A stretch of 64,000 bases of DNA from Verrucomicrobiales bacterium (GTDB lineage: Bacteria > Verrucomicrobiota > Verrucomicrobiia > Verrucomicrobiales > DEV007), in contig JARGPH010000023.1 in assembly GCA_029213065.1 (NCBI GenBank), positions 36,847 through 100,846 of the forward strand, read 5' to 3'. Positions 53,692 to 62,887 of the stretch are shown in pieces. Under the pieces are notes generated by a model, which saw only the letters and a program-made list of their open reading frames with translations, had not been told where the DNA came from and did no database searches. The translations under genes and the position numbers were made by a program. Position 1 is the first letter of the stretch, and each line of letters opens with the position of its first letter.

Positions 53692-54105
53692 ATGAGTGTC
53701 ATCGAGCGACAGGAGCAGCTCATTGAAGATTATGGAATCATTCCTGATCCGCTGGAGCGCTTTCAGTTAATTGTCGAAAGCGGTGGCGGGAGCGCTGAGC
53801 CTTTTCCGGAGGAGGCTCGCACCGAAGCGAATCTGGTTCCCGGCTGCGTTTCAAAAGTCTGGGTCACCGGTGGGGTGAAAGAAGGTATTCTCGACCTCAG
53901 CATCGACTCGGAGGCGCCTGCCCTCGCTGCGATTGGAACCCTGATGTGCCGACTCTATTCGGGAGCCAGATTTTCAGAGGTTTTGGCGGTGGAACCGGAT
54001 TTTATCGCTGAGTTGGGGATCGATCGAAATTTGACTCCGACTCGTCTCAGGGGGCTTGGGAATATCCGAAAGCGGATTGTCGAATTGGCGGGTGAGGAGG
54101 TTTGA
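53692..54105 (+). CDS. sufE: SufE-family cysteine desulfurase partner
   Basis: A 137-residue sulfur acceptor for the SufS cysteine desulfurase, used in Fe-S cluster assembly. The active-site Cys is C52 in NLVPGCVSKVWV, and the C-terminal segment GLGNIRKRIVELAG is typical. No suf genes are adjacent; an isolated sufE is common. Its stop overlaps the tatD start (TGATG), so the two are translationally coupled. Confidence 0.92.
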   Translation: MSVIERQEQLIEDYGIIPDPLERFQLIVESGGGSAEPFPEEARTEANLVPGCVSKVWVTGGVKEGILDLSIDSEAPALAAIGTLMCRLYSGARFSEVLAVEPDFIAELGIDRNLTPTRLRGLGNIRKRIVELAGEEV

Positions 54106-54926
54106 TGAGCCTGATTGATGCGCATCTTCATTTGCAGGATTCGCGTCTCGCTCCCGAATTGGAGGGTATCGTTGCTCAAATGCGGGAGTCGGGAATTTCC
54201 CGCTGGATGGTGAATGGCACCTCTCCGGATGACTGGTCCGAAGTCGCCGCAATAGCTGCCGCGAATCCGCAAGCAACCGCCGGCTACGGATTGCACCCCT
54301 GGAAGGTGAACGGGCACGGAATGGCCGGAGTTGAAAAGCTTGAGTCGTTTCTGGTCGAAGATCCCGGTGCTTTTGTGGGGGAAATCGGGTTGGACAAATG
54401 GATCCGTGACCATGACATCGATTTGCAGAAAGCGTGTTTTCTCAGACAAATTGAGATCGCAAACCTTCATGGTCGATCGACGGCGATTCACTGCCTGCAA
54501 AGCTGGGGCCATCTGCAGGAGTGTTTGAGAGAGGTTCCTCCCTCGAAGCCATTTCTACTGCATTCTTTTGGAGGCCCCCGGGAAATGATCGGGGATTTTC
54601 TCGAGCAGGGGGCTTATTTTTCAATTTCGGGATATTTTTTCCGTCCTGATAAAACGGGGAAACTCTCTGTTTTCGACGACATACCGATGGATCGTATTCT
54701 GCTCGAAACCGACGCGCCGGATATGCTCCCTCCTGATAATATGGTCAAGGTTGCTCTGGGTGACGGCGTGAATCATCCAGTCAACCTCGTGAGAGTCTAC
54801 GAAGCGTATGCGGCACATATCTCACGCCCGATCGACTGGGTCATCGATCAGATGGCAGAGAATTTCGGCAACTGGTATCAGGCAAAAGCCCGTTCCATCG
54901 CCGATGAGAGGTCCGCGATCGAATAA
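54105..54926 (+). CDS. TatD-family metal-dependent hydrolase
   Basis: A 273-residue TIM-barrel amidohydrolase. Metal sites: IDAHLHLQD at residues 4-12, the bridging Glu in AFVGEIGLDKWI, the His in IHCLQSWG and LLHSFGG, and ETDAPDMLPPDN, the last Asp ligand. TatD proteins are 3'-5' DNA/RNA exonucleases or D-aminoacyl-tRNA related. The start overlaps the sufE stop. The last 49 bases overlap the convergent hybrid kinase gene. Confidence 0.94.
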   Translation: MSLIDAHLHLQDSRLAPELEGIVAQMRESGISRWMVNGTSPDDWSEVAAIAAANPQATAGYGLHPWKVNGHGMAGVEKLESFLVEDPGAFVGEIGLDKWIRDHDIDLQKACFLRQIEIANLHGRSTAIHCLQSWGHLQECLREVPPSKPFLLHSFGGPREMIGDFLEQGAYFSISGYFFRPDKTGKLSVFDDIPMDRILLETDAPDMLPPDNMVKVALGDGVNHPVNLVRVYEAYAAHISRPIDWVIDQMAENFGNWYQAKARSIADERSAIE

Positions 54927-56488
54927 GGTTTCGGAACAGCCGCTTTAAAGCCGAGCTCCAGAATACCCGCAGGATTCTCGTCTTCAAAATATCCGCTCGT
55001 TGCGATCGCAACAAGGTCGGGATCAATTCTCTGCAGTTGGTGAAAGACCTGAGTCCCGTCCAGTCCGCCCGGCAGAGTGATATCAATGAGCGCGGCATCG
55101 ATGCTCTCAGCGGAACCGTGACACTCTCTGAAAATTCGCATGGCTTCCTCACCGCTGGTGGCAACGAGAAAATTGCAACCGAGGTGCTTGAGGATGCCCT
55201 GAGTGGCCTTGGCGATTTTGGGATCGTCTTCGACAATCAAAATGCGATTCCCGCTGAAGTCTCTCAAGGTGACACGACCGGAAGACTTCGGCTCATTGAA
55301 GATCCCTGAGATGGAGTCTTCGGATGACTCCGTGGATGGAAGGAAGACAAGAAACTCCGTTCCGACACCGACAATGGAGGCGACGCGGATGACGCCGCCG
55401 TGTGATTCCACAATTTCCTTGCAGGAGGCGAGCCCGAAGCCGCTCCCGTCGTGCTTGGTTGTAAAATCACGGTCAAAGATTCGGGGGAGGACTTCCGGTG
55501 GGATACCGTTCCCGCGATCTCTTACCGAAATGACGGTGTAGCTGCCGGCCGTGACTTTATACTTGTTATCCGCTCCCAAATTGGCATTTCCCGCAACGAG
55601 ATCGATCGTGCCGCCGTTGGGCATCGCCTGTCGCGCATTGGTCACGAGATTGTGCAGGACCTGATAAATCTGAGCCGGATCACCATGAACGCACCTCACT
55701 CCGTCGTGGATGTTCAGGCGCGAGCGGGTTTTCGACCCCGCCGTGCAGAGGCGTGAGACCCGCTTCAAGAGACCATTGACGCGGAATACATGATGCGTGT
55801 CCGTTTCCTTTCGACTCAGGGCGAGCATCTGCCGTGCGAGAACTTCAGCATCGCTGAGGGCCCATTCCGCTTCTTCAAGAAAGGGGGCAACGGCCCGCTT
55901 CAGGGCGCCGCTCTCGAGTCCGGCCAGTTCCAGATTCGACTTGATGATTTGAAGGGCATTCTTAAAATCGTGCGCGACGCCACCGGCTGTCATCGCAACC
56001 GAATCAGATCGTGAATCACTTTCGATTCTCGGCGGGGCGCTAACTTCGGGGATCCGGGGTTCCACTGCCTCCGGCTCTTTGGCAACTTCCCGTGCCTCCG
56101 AAAGTGGCTCAAACGTCAGGATAAAATAGGAGCCCGGTGTGTTCTCCCGTTTCGTAGGTCGAATTGTCCAGTGACACCTGACTCTGCGACCATCGGCCCT
56201 CATCAGGTCCCGATCCATCCAGCAGTATGTGCTTCGCTCGGCAATGGCTGGAAGTTTCCCGATCAGGCTGGTGAGATCGTTGCGGTCATAGACGAGACCG
56301 AGAGGTGAGCCCTCGAGCGATTGTTTCTCGTAGCCGGTCGCATTCAGAGCATGCGGGTTGGCATACACCATCTTCGGACCGAGAGGGGTGAGGGCGCTGC
56401 CCTCGATCACGATGATTCCGGCATTTTTAGCGATGCCATCCGAATTTTCGGGACGTGCGCTACTGGGAACCTGTGATGCCAAACTCAT
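54878..56488 (-). CDS. Hybrid histidine kinase (PAS - HisKA - HATPase - receiver)
   Basis: A 536-residue soluble hybrid kinase, no membrane segment. PAS domain about 22-127 (GIIVIEGSALTPLGPKMVYA); HisKA with H173 in GGVAHDFKNALQIIKSNLEL; HATPase_c with N box LVTNARQAMPNGGTIDL, G1 RDRGNGIPPEV and G2 KHDGSGFGLASCKEI; C-terminal receiver about 415-535 with RILIVEDDPKIAKATQGILK, phosphoacceptor Asp in AALIDITLPGGLDG and Lys in KAAVPKPYSIADL. It presumably phosphorylates a separate output or acts through its own receiver. Its 3' end overlaps tatD by 49 bases tail to tail. Confidence 0.93.
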   Translation of the reverse strand: MSLASQVPSSARPENSDGIAKNAGIIVIEGSALTPLGPKMVYANPHALNATGYEKQSLEGSPLGLVYDRNDLTSLIGKLPAIAERSTYCWMDRDLMRADGRRVRCHWTIRPTKRENTPGSYFILTFEPLSEAREVAKEPEAVEPRIPEVSAPPRIESDSRSDSVAMTAGGVAHDFKNALQIIKSNLELAGLESGALKRAVAPFLEEAEWALSDAEVLARQMLALSRKETDTHHVFRVNGLLKRVSRLCTAGSKTRSRLNIHDGVRCVHGDPAQIYQVLHNLVTNARQAMPNGGTIDLVAGNANLGADNKYKVTAGSYTVISVRDRGNGIPPEVLPRIFDRDFTTKHDGSGFGLASCKEIVESHGGVIRVASIVGVGTEFLVFLPSTESSEDSISGIFNEPKSSGRVTLRDFSGNRILIVEDDPKIAKATQGILKHLGCNFLVATSGEEAMRIFRECHGSAESIDAALIDITLPGGLDGTQVFHQLQRIDPDLVAIATSGYFEDENPAGILELGFKAAVPKPYSIADLSSAMERAFA

Positions 56489-56624
56489 TCGCGGATGGAT
56501 GAACGGAGTATAAAAGTGAGATAAGGAACTATTTAATAACCGACATCATTTGATTAAGAAAGCTTAAATTGATAGTAATTCGTATATTTCGTTTCTAAAA
56601 AATGGATGGGGCTCTCGATACGAA

Positions 56625-56654
56625 AAAAGCCCGGAAGAAATCTTCCGGGCTTTT
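56625..56654 (-). terminator. Terminator after the DUF1501 gene
   Basis: GCCCGGAAGA AA TCTTCCGGGC, perfect ten-base stem flanked by AAAAAA and TTTT, so it can work in both directions. It lies 24 bases after the leftward DUF1501 stop. Confidence 0.9.
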
Positions 56655-56677
56655 CCTTCATTAAATGTAGAAACTCA

Positions 56678-57997
56678 CTAGGAGAAGAAAGGCATGATGG
56701 GATGCCCTTCGGTGACGATCTCGTCTGTTTTCGGATCTCTCTGGTGTCCCGCAATGAGGAATGGTCGACCTGAGGGGGCGTAAACCACCTTGTTCAAATC
56801 GAGTCCCATCGCGTGGGCAATCGTGGCATTGAAGTCACGTGGCTCAACCGGATTTTCCTCAACGGCCATGCCGTCTTTGGTGGACGAGCCGTAAACCTGG
56901 CCACCGTTGATACCGCCACCGGCGAACATTGTTGAGAACACCCGCGGGTGGTGATCGCGACCACCATTCACGTTGATCTTCGGTGTCCGTCCGAACTCGG
57001 TTCCAACACAGATGAGGGTTTTCTCGAAAAGGCCTTCTGCTTTGAGATCATCAATGAGGGCGCCGAGTGCTTTATCGAGACTGCCTCCGGTACCCTGAAT
57101 CGCATTCCAGAGATCGTTGTGCATGTCCCATCCGCCGGACTGGACTTCAACGAAGCGAACGCCTGAGCTTACGAGGCGTTTCGCGAGCATGGCGCCTTTT
57201 CCGACACGTGAGTTGCCATAGCGACCGGTCTTTTCCTGATAGTTCTCCTCTTTGCTGAGATCGAACGTTTCAAGGTCCTCGCTCTGCATGAGCTTGAGTG
57301 TTTCATCGTAGAACTGGGTGTAGGCCGAGACTTCATCAGTCTGGAACTTGCGACGGAACCCTTCATCAAAGGTATTCATGAGGTCGAGACGCTTGTCGAA
57401 AAGTTTCTCGTCAACACCGTCGTAAGGAGCCGCATTCTGGACGCCTTTGTCAGGATCGCCGATGGGGAGCGGTGAGAGAGCCGGACCGAAGAATCCAGCG
57501 CCGGGGTGATTGCCGCCTGCTCCGATCGTGACCGAATCAGGAAGGGTTTCGTGCTTTTTACCGAGAAGTGTCTGTGCCCATGGCCCCATAGACGGGTGGA
57601 CAATAGTGGCACGCGGCTGGTAGCTGGTGTGCATCCAGTAGGAGCCACCGCGGTGATCACCGGTTTTCTGAGTCATGGAGCGAACCACGGCGATGTCCTT
57701 GAAGCGCTTCGCCATTTCAGGCATGAACTCCGCGAGTTCGATACCGGCGACACCTGTCTTGATTCCCTTTGTCTTACCACCGTTTTCGTGGTTGGGCTTG
57801 GGGTCAAACGTGTCCATGTGGGTCATCCCACCGGCCATATAGAAGAAGATACAATGTTCAGCTTTCCCTCCACCGGCAGCCTGCACCTTATTGGCAGCTC
57901 CCAGAGGCAGAATGCTAACACCGAGGGCTGTCTTAGCCGTGTTCGCGACAAATTGGCGCCGGCTTAGTTGGTCGAGTTTGTTCAGTTGATCTTTCAT
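56678..57997 (-). CDS. DUF1501-family exported protein
   Basis: A 439-residue member of the same family as the gene at 27896. The N-terminus has LSRRQFVANTAKTALGVSIL, a twin-arginine signal, and EHCIFFYMAGGMTHMDTFDP, the metal-site start. VGTEFGRTPKINVNGGRDHH near residue 350 is the second conserved metal region. It follows the DUF1549/1553 gene by 47 bases, the usual pair order. Start ATG at 57997. Enzymatic activity unproven for the family. Confidence 0.93.
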   Translation of the reverse strand: MKDQLNKLDQLSRRQFVANTAKTALGVSILPLGAANKVQAAGGGKAEHCIFFYMAGGMTHMDTFDPKPNHENGGKTKGIKTGVAGIELAEFMPEMAKRFKDIAVVRSMTQKTGDHRGGSYWMHTSYQPRATIVHPSMGPWAQTLLGKKHETLPDSVTIGAGGNHPGAGFFGPALSPLPIGDPDKGVQNAAPYDGVDEKLFDKRLDLMNTFDEGFRRKFQTDEVSAYTQFYDETLKLMQSEDLETFDLSKEENYQEKTGRYGNSRVGKGAMLAKRLVSSGVRFVEVQSGGWDMHNDLWNAIQGTGGSLDKALGALIDDLKAEGLFEKTLICVGTEFGRTPKINVNGGRDHHPRVFSTMFAGGGINGGQVYGSSTKDGMAVEENPVEPRDFNATIAHAMGLDLNKVVYAPSGRPFLIAGHQRDPKTDEIVTEGHPIMPFFS

Positions 57998-58044
57998 AGC
58001 AAATTTTATTTAAAGTATTGGGTCGTAGTTAGAGGAGGGGCGAA

Positions 58045-60252
58045 TTACTGGATGAACATGAACTCGCGAGTATTGACGAGCGCCCAGATCACGTTTCCGA
58101 TCGCGAGGGCCTCTTCTTCTTCTTTCTGCTTTTCGCTCATACTCCGATCGGTCTTCGCTCGCATTCCCGACTGGGCCATCGATTTTTCTTCCGAGGAAGG
58201 ATAACGGGCGAGAACGCTGAGAAAGATTTTTTCAATCTTGTCTCTCTTTGAGCCGCGGCCGTTGGCAATCTCCTTGATGAGATAGGCGTCCGGGCTCGTA
58301 AGGACTGCGTTGGTGATCTTGCCGTTGAGGAGCGCCATGACCTGTGGAGAGGAACCACCGGTGAACTGGTTTTCAATGAGCTGCTTGTCGGACTGTCCGA
58401 ACATGCGGAGAAAGTGTCCTGCACGCATCGGCTGTCTCAACTCCGAAGCCCGGAACATCATTTCCCCATCGACATAGTCATCTCTGGAAACGGCGTCACC
58501 GCTGCCTCCATATTTCACCAGTTTGCTGGCTTTGCTGAACTGCTCTTTCCAGCCGAGAATATCGTCAGCCGTCTTGAGGCTGGCAGGATCGACATTCATG
58601 GCTGTTTTGTAGGATTCCGCTCCGCGGCGAATCACTTCCTCAGGATTCGGGGTTGTGAGCGTAACGAGTGAATCCCAGATCTGCTCGGCCGTCATACGGC
58701 GGAGAATCGGGCCGGGGAAGTGGTAGGTTCCTTTGTCGACCTGAGTGAGGGAAGGTGACATTGTCTCGGCTTCCCGCTGATAGGTCTTCGTGTTGTAAAT
58801 GACACGGAAGAAATCTTTCACGCTGTAGTCTAGGTCTTTCATCATTTCCTCGAGGAAGGTGAGAAGCTCGTAGTTCTGAGCCTGTCCGTCGAGGTGACCG
58901 GGAATGTTGTAAACCGGCTCAATCTGGGCGAGACCGAAAGCGATTTTCCAAAGACGGTTTACGGTATTAATCGTGAAACGTGGATTGTCGGGAGCAACCA
59001 TCCAGTCGGCAAATGCGTGACGAGGGGAGTCGTAGTCCTCGACTTTGACGATCGAGCCGAAATAAGCAGAAGGCTTCACGGGCATTTCAGGCTCACCGTC
59101 GTCGTATTTGTAATCGTGAGGAAGCTTCACTTCGTTGGTGCCGTCATCGATGACCTGGGTGCGGTGAGTCCCGAACCACTGGCCGAGATTGCGGTCCTCT
59201 TCCCGGTTTTCAGGAAGCTTTCCGGCTGCTTTGAGCACTTTGTTCATTCGCGCTACCTCGGCGCGATAATTTCCGCCCGCCATCATCATCGAGCCGCCAC
59301 CGCCGCGGGTTTCGGTCTCTCCCATGAACGCCGCCATTTTGAAGAAGTCCATCTGCATCACTTCCTCGAATGGGTGATCGTGGCACTGTGCACAGGTGAT
59401 CTCCGTTCCCATGAAAACGGTGAAGGAATTGGAAAGGTTGCAGAGACGCATTCCGTCGTCGGAGACAAGGTAGCCTGCAGCGGGCTCGTCCCAGATTTTT
59501 CCGGTAGCCGTCAGCATCTCACGAACCATGTCGTCGAAGGGCTTGTCGGAGCGGATCGACTCTTTGATATACTCCATGTAGGGATCCACTTTGAGATCGC
59601 CGTTACCCATCATGACGACTCCCTCACGGATTCGGAGGAGATCGGAGTAATAGTTATACATCCGCATGACGAAGGCATCCGAGTCGAGCAGCGTGTCAAT
59701 GAGTTCGGCGCGTTTCGTGTTGGAGCGACTGTTCAGGAACGCCTCCGCTTCGTCGAAAGTGGGGATACGACCCGCAATATCGAGATAGATGCGACGAAGA
59801 AACTGATTGTCAGTCGTCATCTCATTCGGAGCGCACATTTGCATCTCACGCTCGATCTCCTCTTTGCGCTTAATTTTTTCCGCAGTCGTCAAATCTGACT
59901 TTTCAGGGAGTTTCGCAAGTTCTTCGCGAAGTTCCCCGTAACTGGCCTTGGCCTTCGCGATCACGAGAGTGTCGATCGCCGCGGCAAGGGCGGCCGGGTC
60001 GGTCGGAAGATTTCCTTTCACAAAAAGTCGGTCCGCTTCGCTCAGCTTGGCGACGGGGTAATTGATGATTTTCCCATCGGCTAATTTCAATTGCACGGCT
60101 GCGGTCGCTCCGGCACCACTGGTTCCGGCGAATTCCGCTTCGAGAGACTTACCATCAGCGGAAGTCCAGGTTCGAGGCTCAGCTTCGACAGCCAGTGGGA
60201 TCAGGAACGCAATGACGGTTGCGATCAGAGATTTGGATTGGTTCTTTATCAT
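58045..60252 (-). CDS. SHD1 / DUF1549 / DUF1553 exported protein
   Basis: A 735-residue exported protein. Signal peptide about 1-25 (SLIATVIAFLIPLAVEA). N-terminal SHD1-like domain about 27-85 (RTWTSADGKSLEAEFAG; INYPVAKLSEADRLFV). DUF1549 about 150-360 with FLRRIYLDIAGRIPTFDEAE and a CxxCH motif in EITCAQCHDHPFEEVMQMD; DUF1553 about 380-735 with RFTINTVNRLWKIAFGLAQI. Unlike the paralogue at 24242, it lacks the PSCyt1 and LamG parts and instead has SHD1. The start at 60252 is preferred over one five codons earlier. A perfect -10 promoter lies upstream. Confidence 0.93.
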   Translation of the reverse strand: MIKNQSKSLIATVIAFLIPLAVEAEPRTWTSADGKSLEAEFAGTSGAGATAAVQLKLADGKIINYPVAKLSEADRLFVKGNLPTDPAALAAAIDTLVIAKAKASYGELREELAKLPEKSDLTTAEKIKRKEEIEREMQMCAPNEMTTDNQFLRRIYLDIAGRIPTFDEAEAFLNSRSNTKRAELIDTLLDSDAFVMRMYNYYSDLLRIREGVVMMGNGDLKVDPYMEYIKESIRSDKPFDDMVREMLTATGKIWDEPAAGYLVSDDGMRLCNLSNSFTVFMGTEITCAQCHDHPFEEVMQMDFFKMAAFMGETETRGGGGSMMMAGGNYRAEVARMNKVLKAAGKLPENREEDRNLGQWFGTHRTQVIDDGTNEVKLPHDYKYDDGEPEMPVKPSAYFGSIVKVEDYDSPRHAFADWMVAPDNPRFTINTVNRLWKIAFGLAQIEPVYNIPGHLDGQAQNYELLTFLEEMMKDLDYSVKDFFRVIYNTKTYQREAETMSPSLTQVDKGTYHFPGPILRRMTAEQIWDSLVTLTTPNPEEVIRRGAESYKTAMNVDPASLKTADDILGWKEQFSKASKLVKYGGSGDAVSRDDYVDGEMMFRASELRQPMRAGHFLRMFGQSDKQLIENQFTGGSSPQVMALLNGKITNAVLTSPDAYLIKEIANGRGSKRDKIEKIFLSVLARYPSSEEKSMAQSGMRAKTDRSMSEKQKEEEEALAIGNVIWALVNTREFMFIQ

Positions 60253-60338
60253 GATTGGGTGCGGCACAGGTATGGTCTGTTAAGAAGTATATCCCGGGAA
60301 GGGGCTGGTGTTACATCTCAAACCAAAATTTTATGGAA

Positions 60339-60367
60339 ATTATACAAGTTTGGTTCAAGAAGATCAA
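60339..60367 (-). promoter_or_regulatory. Sigma-70-type promoter for the SHD1/DUF1549/DUF1553 gene
   Basis: Minus strand: TTGATC (-35), 17 bases, TATAAT (-10, perfect), giving a leader of about 80 bases. It lies just past the stop of the upstream FecR/LamG gene, so the SHD1/DUF1549 and DUF1501 pair can be transcribed independently of it. Confidence 0.7.
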
Positions 60368-61975
60368 TTATTTAATAGAAGAGGCGAGTTCCTGGAGTTG
60401 AGTGGTCGATACCGCCTCCTGAAAAATGACGAGGTCGTCGATCCATCCCTGGATGCCGTCGTCATTGTAGGAGCCGATACGAAGGAGGCGTGCTGAACCG
60501 GAGGAGACCGTGCCGGATTGGAAATCGCTGACCGGTTCCAGCTTCCCATCAATGAAAAGATGCAGGTTCGAGGCAAGATCGGGTGTCTCGCCTCCGATGT
60601 GGCGATAGGCGACGTGGTGCCAGTTTCCGTCAGCGATTTCAGTGCTTCCCACGACGTAGGCGTCGCCGAATTCCACCCGCAGGGCACCGCGCCTTCCCCG
60701 GTTCGACTCCAGATTGCAGAGAACGTTCCAGCTCAAACCGTCACGACCATACTGAAGGACCTGATTCTTTTTCGAGGATCCCAGCTTCGGGGGCATTTTC
60801 ACCCAGAAGGCAACGGAGTGCGGGGCGTCGAGTCTGAAATCCCGCGCCAGATTCACTTCCAGAGCTTCGCCTTCCTGAAAAATGAGTCCGCCTCCCGAGT
60901 GACCGGCCGCGCGTCGGGGTGAACGGCCCAATTCGCCGTCGCCGACGAGGTTGACGTCGTAATTCATCGTCGCACCGGAATCTTCAATGAGAGCGCCCCC
61001 CGATTCATCGAAGTCGAATCGCAGGCCGGGTTGGATGATTTCACTGATACCGATGCTCTGGAAGAAACGATCACCGCCGTAGGCGATTGGCTTGAGTTCG
61101 CTGCGGGTGCGTTCGTCAGCGCGAACCGCCATTCCTTCGAGAAGGGAAACAACCGATGAAAGTCCGCTGCTGCGGCTCGCTTTGACCTCACCCTCCATCA
61201 CGTGAACTTCAGAATCGCCGTTCGGCTCAACCGAAACGCCGAAGCGGGTTCCAATATCGACAGCGTTGAGGCGCGGCGTATTCACCGTGAAGCCACTCGC
61301 GGGAGGCGGGACATTCGCGGTGAGGTGGCCCGACTTCAGGAAGACGCGATTTCCCGATTCGATGCTGAGTTGAGCGGGACCTTCCACGAGAATCGTGGCA
61401 CCGGAATTGAGTGCGATATGCGCTTCGCCTTCTTTGATTTTCAGCAAACCATTGGAGAGCCAGCCATCTTCACGAACACGGGCGAGCGACACCTGTTCCC
61501 AAACGAGATTGTTGCTGTGCTCGAGGCGGGCGGAGTAATTTTCCACCGGGTCGGCTTCGAGTGTCTTTGCTCCGCCTTCGCGAAAGATAATCGTTTGGAG
61601 GACGAGCATGAGACCGATCGAGGCGACCGCGGAGATGAGTCCCGTTTTGACCAGGTCCGGCCAGCGGAAAGGGGTGATCCCTCCTCTTTCCTCGACGATT
61701 TCGGTGAGCACTGATTTTTTGAAATCGCGCGCGCTCCCGAGGCCTTCGGTTCGGATCGTCTCCATGACCGAAAGGTTGAAGGCGTTTTCCTCCGGATCAG
61801 CTTCTTCAGCCGCCGAGTCTGCACCCAGCAACGTTTCCAGCGCGGCGTTCATCTGACACTGCTGGATAAAGCTGTTTCGCAGATCCCGGTCGTTGCGCAG
61901 GGCATGCTCCACCTGCCGGCGACCTCTCTCGTCCAGCTCGCCGGAGATAAATGCTTCTAGATGTTCTGAGTTCAC
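60368..61975 (-). CDS. FecR-like membrane protein with LamG domain
   Basis: A 535-residue protein. Residues 1-50 resemble an anti-sigma-type helical segment (HLEAFISGELDERGRRQVEH). A membrane helix lies at about 110-132 (KTGLISAVASIGLMLVLQTI). A FecR domain follows at about 175-275 (LLKIKEGEAHIALNSGATIL, VEGPAQLSIESGNRVFLKSG, NAVDIGTRFGVSVEPNGD, VHVMEGEVKAS). A LamG-like domain at about 345-520 has HSVAFWVKMPPKLGSSKK and NWHHVAYRHIGGETPDLASN. It lies nine bases after the ECF sigma stop. It is a probable anti-sigma regulator whose exported part senses a polysaccharide. Confidence 0.93.
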   Translation of the reverse strand: MNSEHLEAFISGELDERGRRQVEHALRNDRDLRNSFIQQCQMNAALETLLGADSAAEEADPEENAFNLSVMETIRTEGLGSARDFKKSVLTEIVEERGGITPFRWPDLVKTGLISAVASIGLMLVLQTIIFREGGAKTLEADPVENYSARLEHSNNLVWEQVSLARVREDGWLSNGLLKIKEGEAHIALNSGATILVEGPAQLSIESGNRVFLKSGHLTANVPPPASGFTVNTPRLNAVDIGTRFGVSVEPNGDSEVHVMEGEVKASRSSGLSSVVSLLEGMAVRADERTRSELKPIAYGGDRFFQSIGISEIIQPGLRFDFDESGGALIEDSGATMNYDVNLVGDGELGRSPRRAAGHSGGGLIFQEGEALEVNLARDFRLDAPHSVAFWVKMPPKLGSSKKNQVLQYGRDGLSWNVLCNLESNRGRRGALRVEFGDAYVVGSTEIADGNWHHVAYRHIGGETPDLASNLHLFIDGKLEPVSDFQSGTVSSGSARLLRIGSYNDDGIQGWIDDLVIFQEAVSTTQLQELASSIK

Positions 61976-61984
61976 AGTAAAAAA

Positions 61985-62554
61985 TCAGTTGGTTCGGAGT
62001 TCGGCCTCCATTTTTGTTTCGATGCACTGCTTCAGTGCGGTTCGAATACGGCAAAGCGTCGTTCTCACCCACGACTCGCTCTGGTTGAAATCTGCCGCCA
62101 TTTCCCGTGAGGACTGCGACAGTTTGTATTTGTGTTCGAGCAGCAGGCGCTGCTGTTCCGGCAGGGAGCGGAGACATTCGTCGAGATAGACGATGACGGG
62201 GGATTCCGGGCTGAACTCCCCCTGAGCTCCCTGACGAATCAGGAGGTGATCAAGATACTTCTCGTTGTTCTTCGAGAGACGCTGGTGGCGCAGGGTTTCC
62301 TTGCGAATCAGGTTGTAGGCAATCGCGCGGAGCCATTTCCCGAAATCGGTGCCCGCCTTGAAGTCGGAGATGTGTCGATGAGCAAAAACGAAGGTCTCGT
62401 GAGCGATTTCATCGACGAGATGGGAAATCGGCAGCTTCATCGCGACGAAGGAACGCAAATGGGTGCTGTGGAGGTCGAGAAGTCCCTCGAAAGCCTCCAG
62501 ATCACCGGCTTGAACCCGTTTCACGAGGTCCGTTTCTGTTTCATGTCTATCCAC
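61985..62554 (-). CDS. ECF RNA polymerase sigma factor
   Basis: A 189-residue sigma factor of the planctomycete/verrucomicrobial type. Region 2 is DEIAHETFVFAHRHISDFKA and DFGKWLRAIAYNLIRKETLR; region 4 is LPEQQRLLLEHKYKLSQSSR and the helix-turn-helix NQSESWVRTTLCRIRTALKQ. It has no region 3. It starts at a GTG (62554, MDRHETETDLV); no in-frame ATG fits better. The FecR/LamG gene follows by nine bases, the expected anti-sigma partner. Confidence 0.95.
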   Translation of the reverse strand: MDRHETETDLVKRVQAGDLEAFEGLLDLHSTHLRSFVAMKLPISHLVDEIAHETFVFAHRHISDFKAGTDFGKWLRAIAYNLIRKETLRHQRLSKNNEKYLDHLLIRQGAQGEFSPESPVIVYLDECLRSLPEQQRLLLEHKYKLSQSSREMAADFNQSESWVRTTLCRIRTALKQCIETKMEAELRTN

Positions 62555-62887
62555 TGTCCAAATATACCCTCAGCCCGCGGGTTTGTGACAACTTGTTTTG
62601 GAGGGACCGCCTCGGGGTCACTCAGTTTTTGCATGACGAAAATCACCGCGATCTCTACGTCGCCTTCGTCTGCGACGGTTCCCCGGGCAGCAGTCCGGTT
62701 GCGATTTGAGGAGCTTTCGCGGGAGTGATATCAGCGACCTCATCTCGGGTAGCAGGGGCTGCTTTGATTTCCCCGGATAGAGTCACGATTTTTTAAGTTA
62801 ACCTTGCTATCTAAAGGGCTGCAGGACATTCTCCGTGTTGAGTGCCTCACGTGATATCGTTTCGTGAGGTGATACTAATAAATACTG
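62555..62887. other. Intergenic region between the ECF gene and the cassette array
   Basis: 333 bases with no gene. It contains CCTCACG and CGTGAGG (62845-62851 and 62863-62869), a perfect inverted repeat with an 11-base loop that may be part of a degenerate attC or attI. No integrase gene is present. The rest shows nothing recognisable. Confidence 0.5.

Noticed and set aside
58894..59898. Plus-strand open frame of 334 codons
   Set aside because: Antisense to the SHD1/DUF1549 gene and rich in His/Val runs typical of shadow translation.
62555..62887. attI or complete attC to the left of cassette 1
   Set aside because: Only a seven-base inverted repeat and a GTTATCC core can be seen; the L''/R'' partner is not convincing and no integrase is adjacent.
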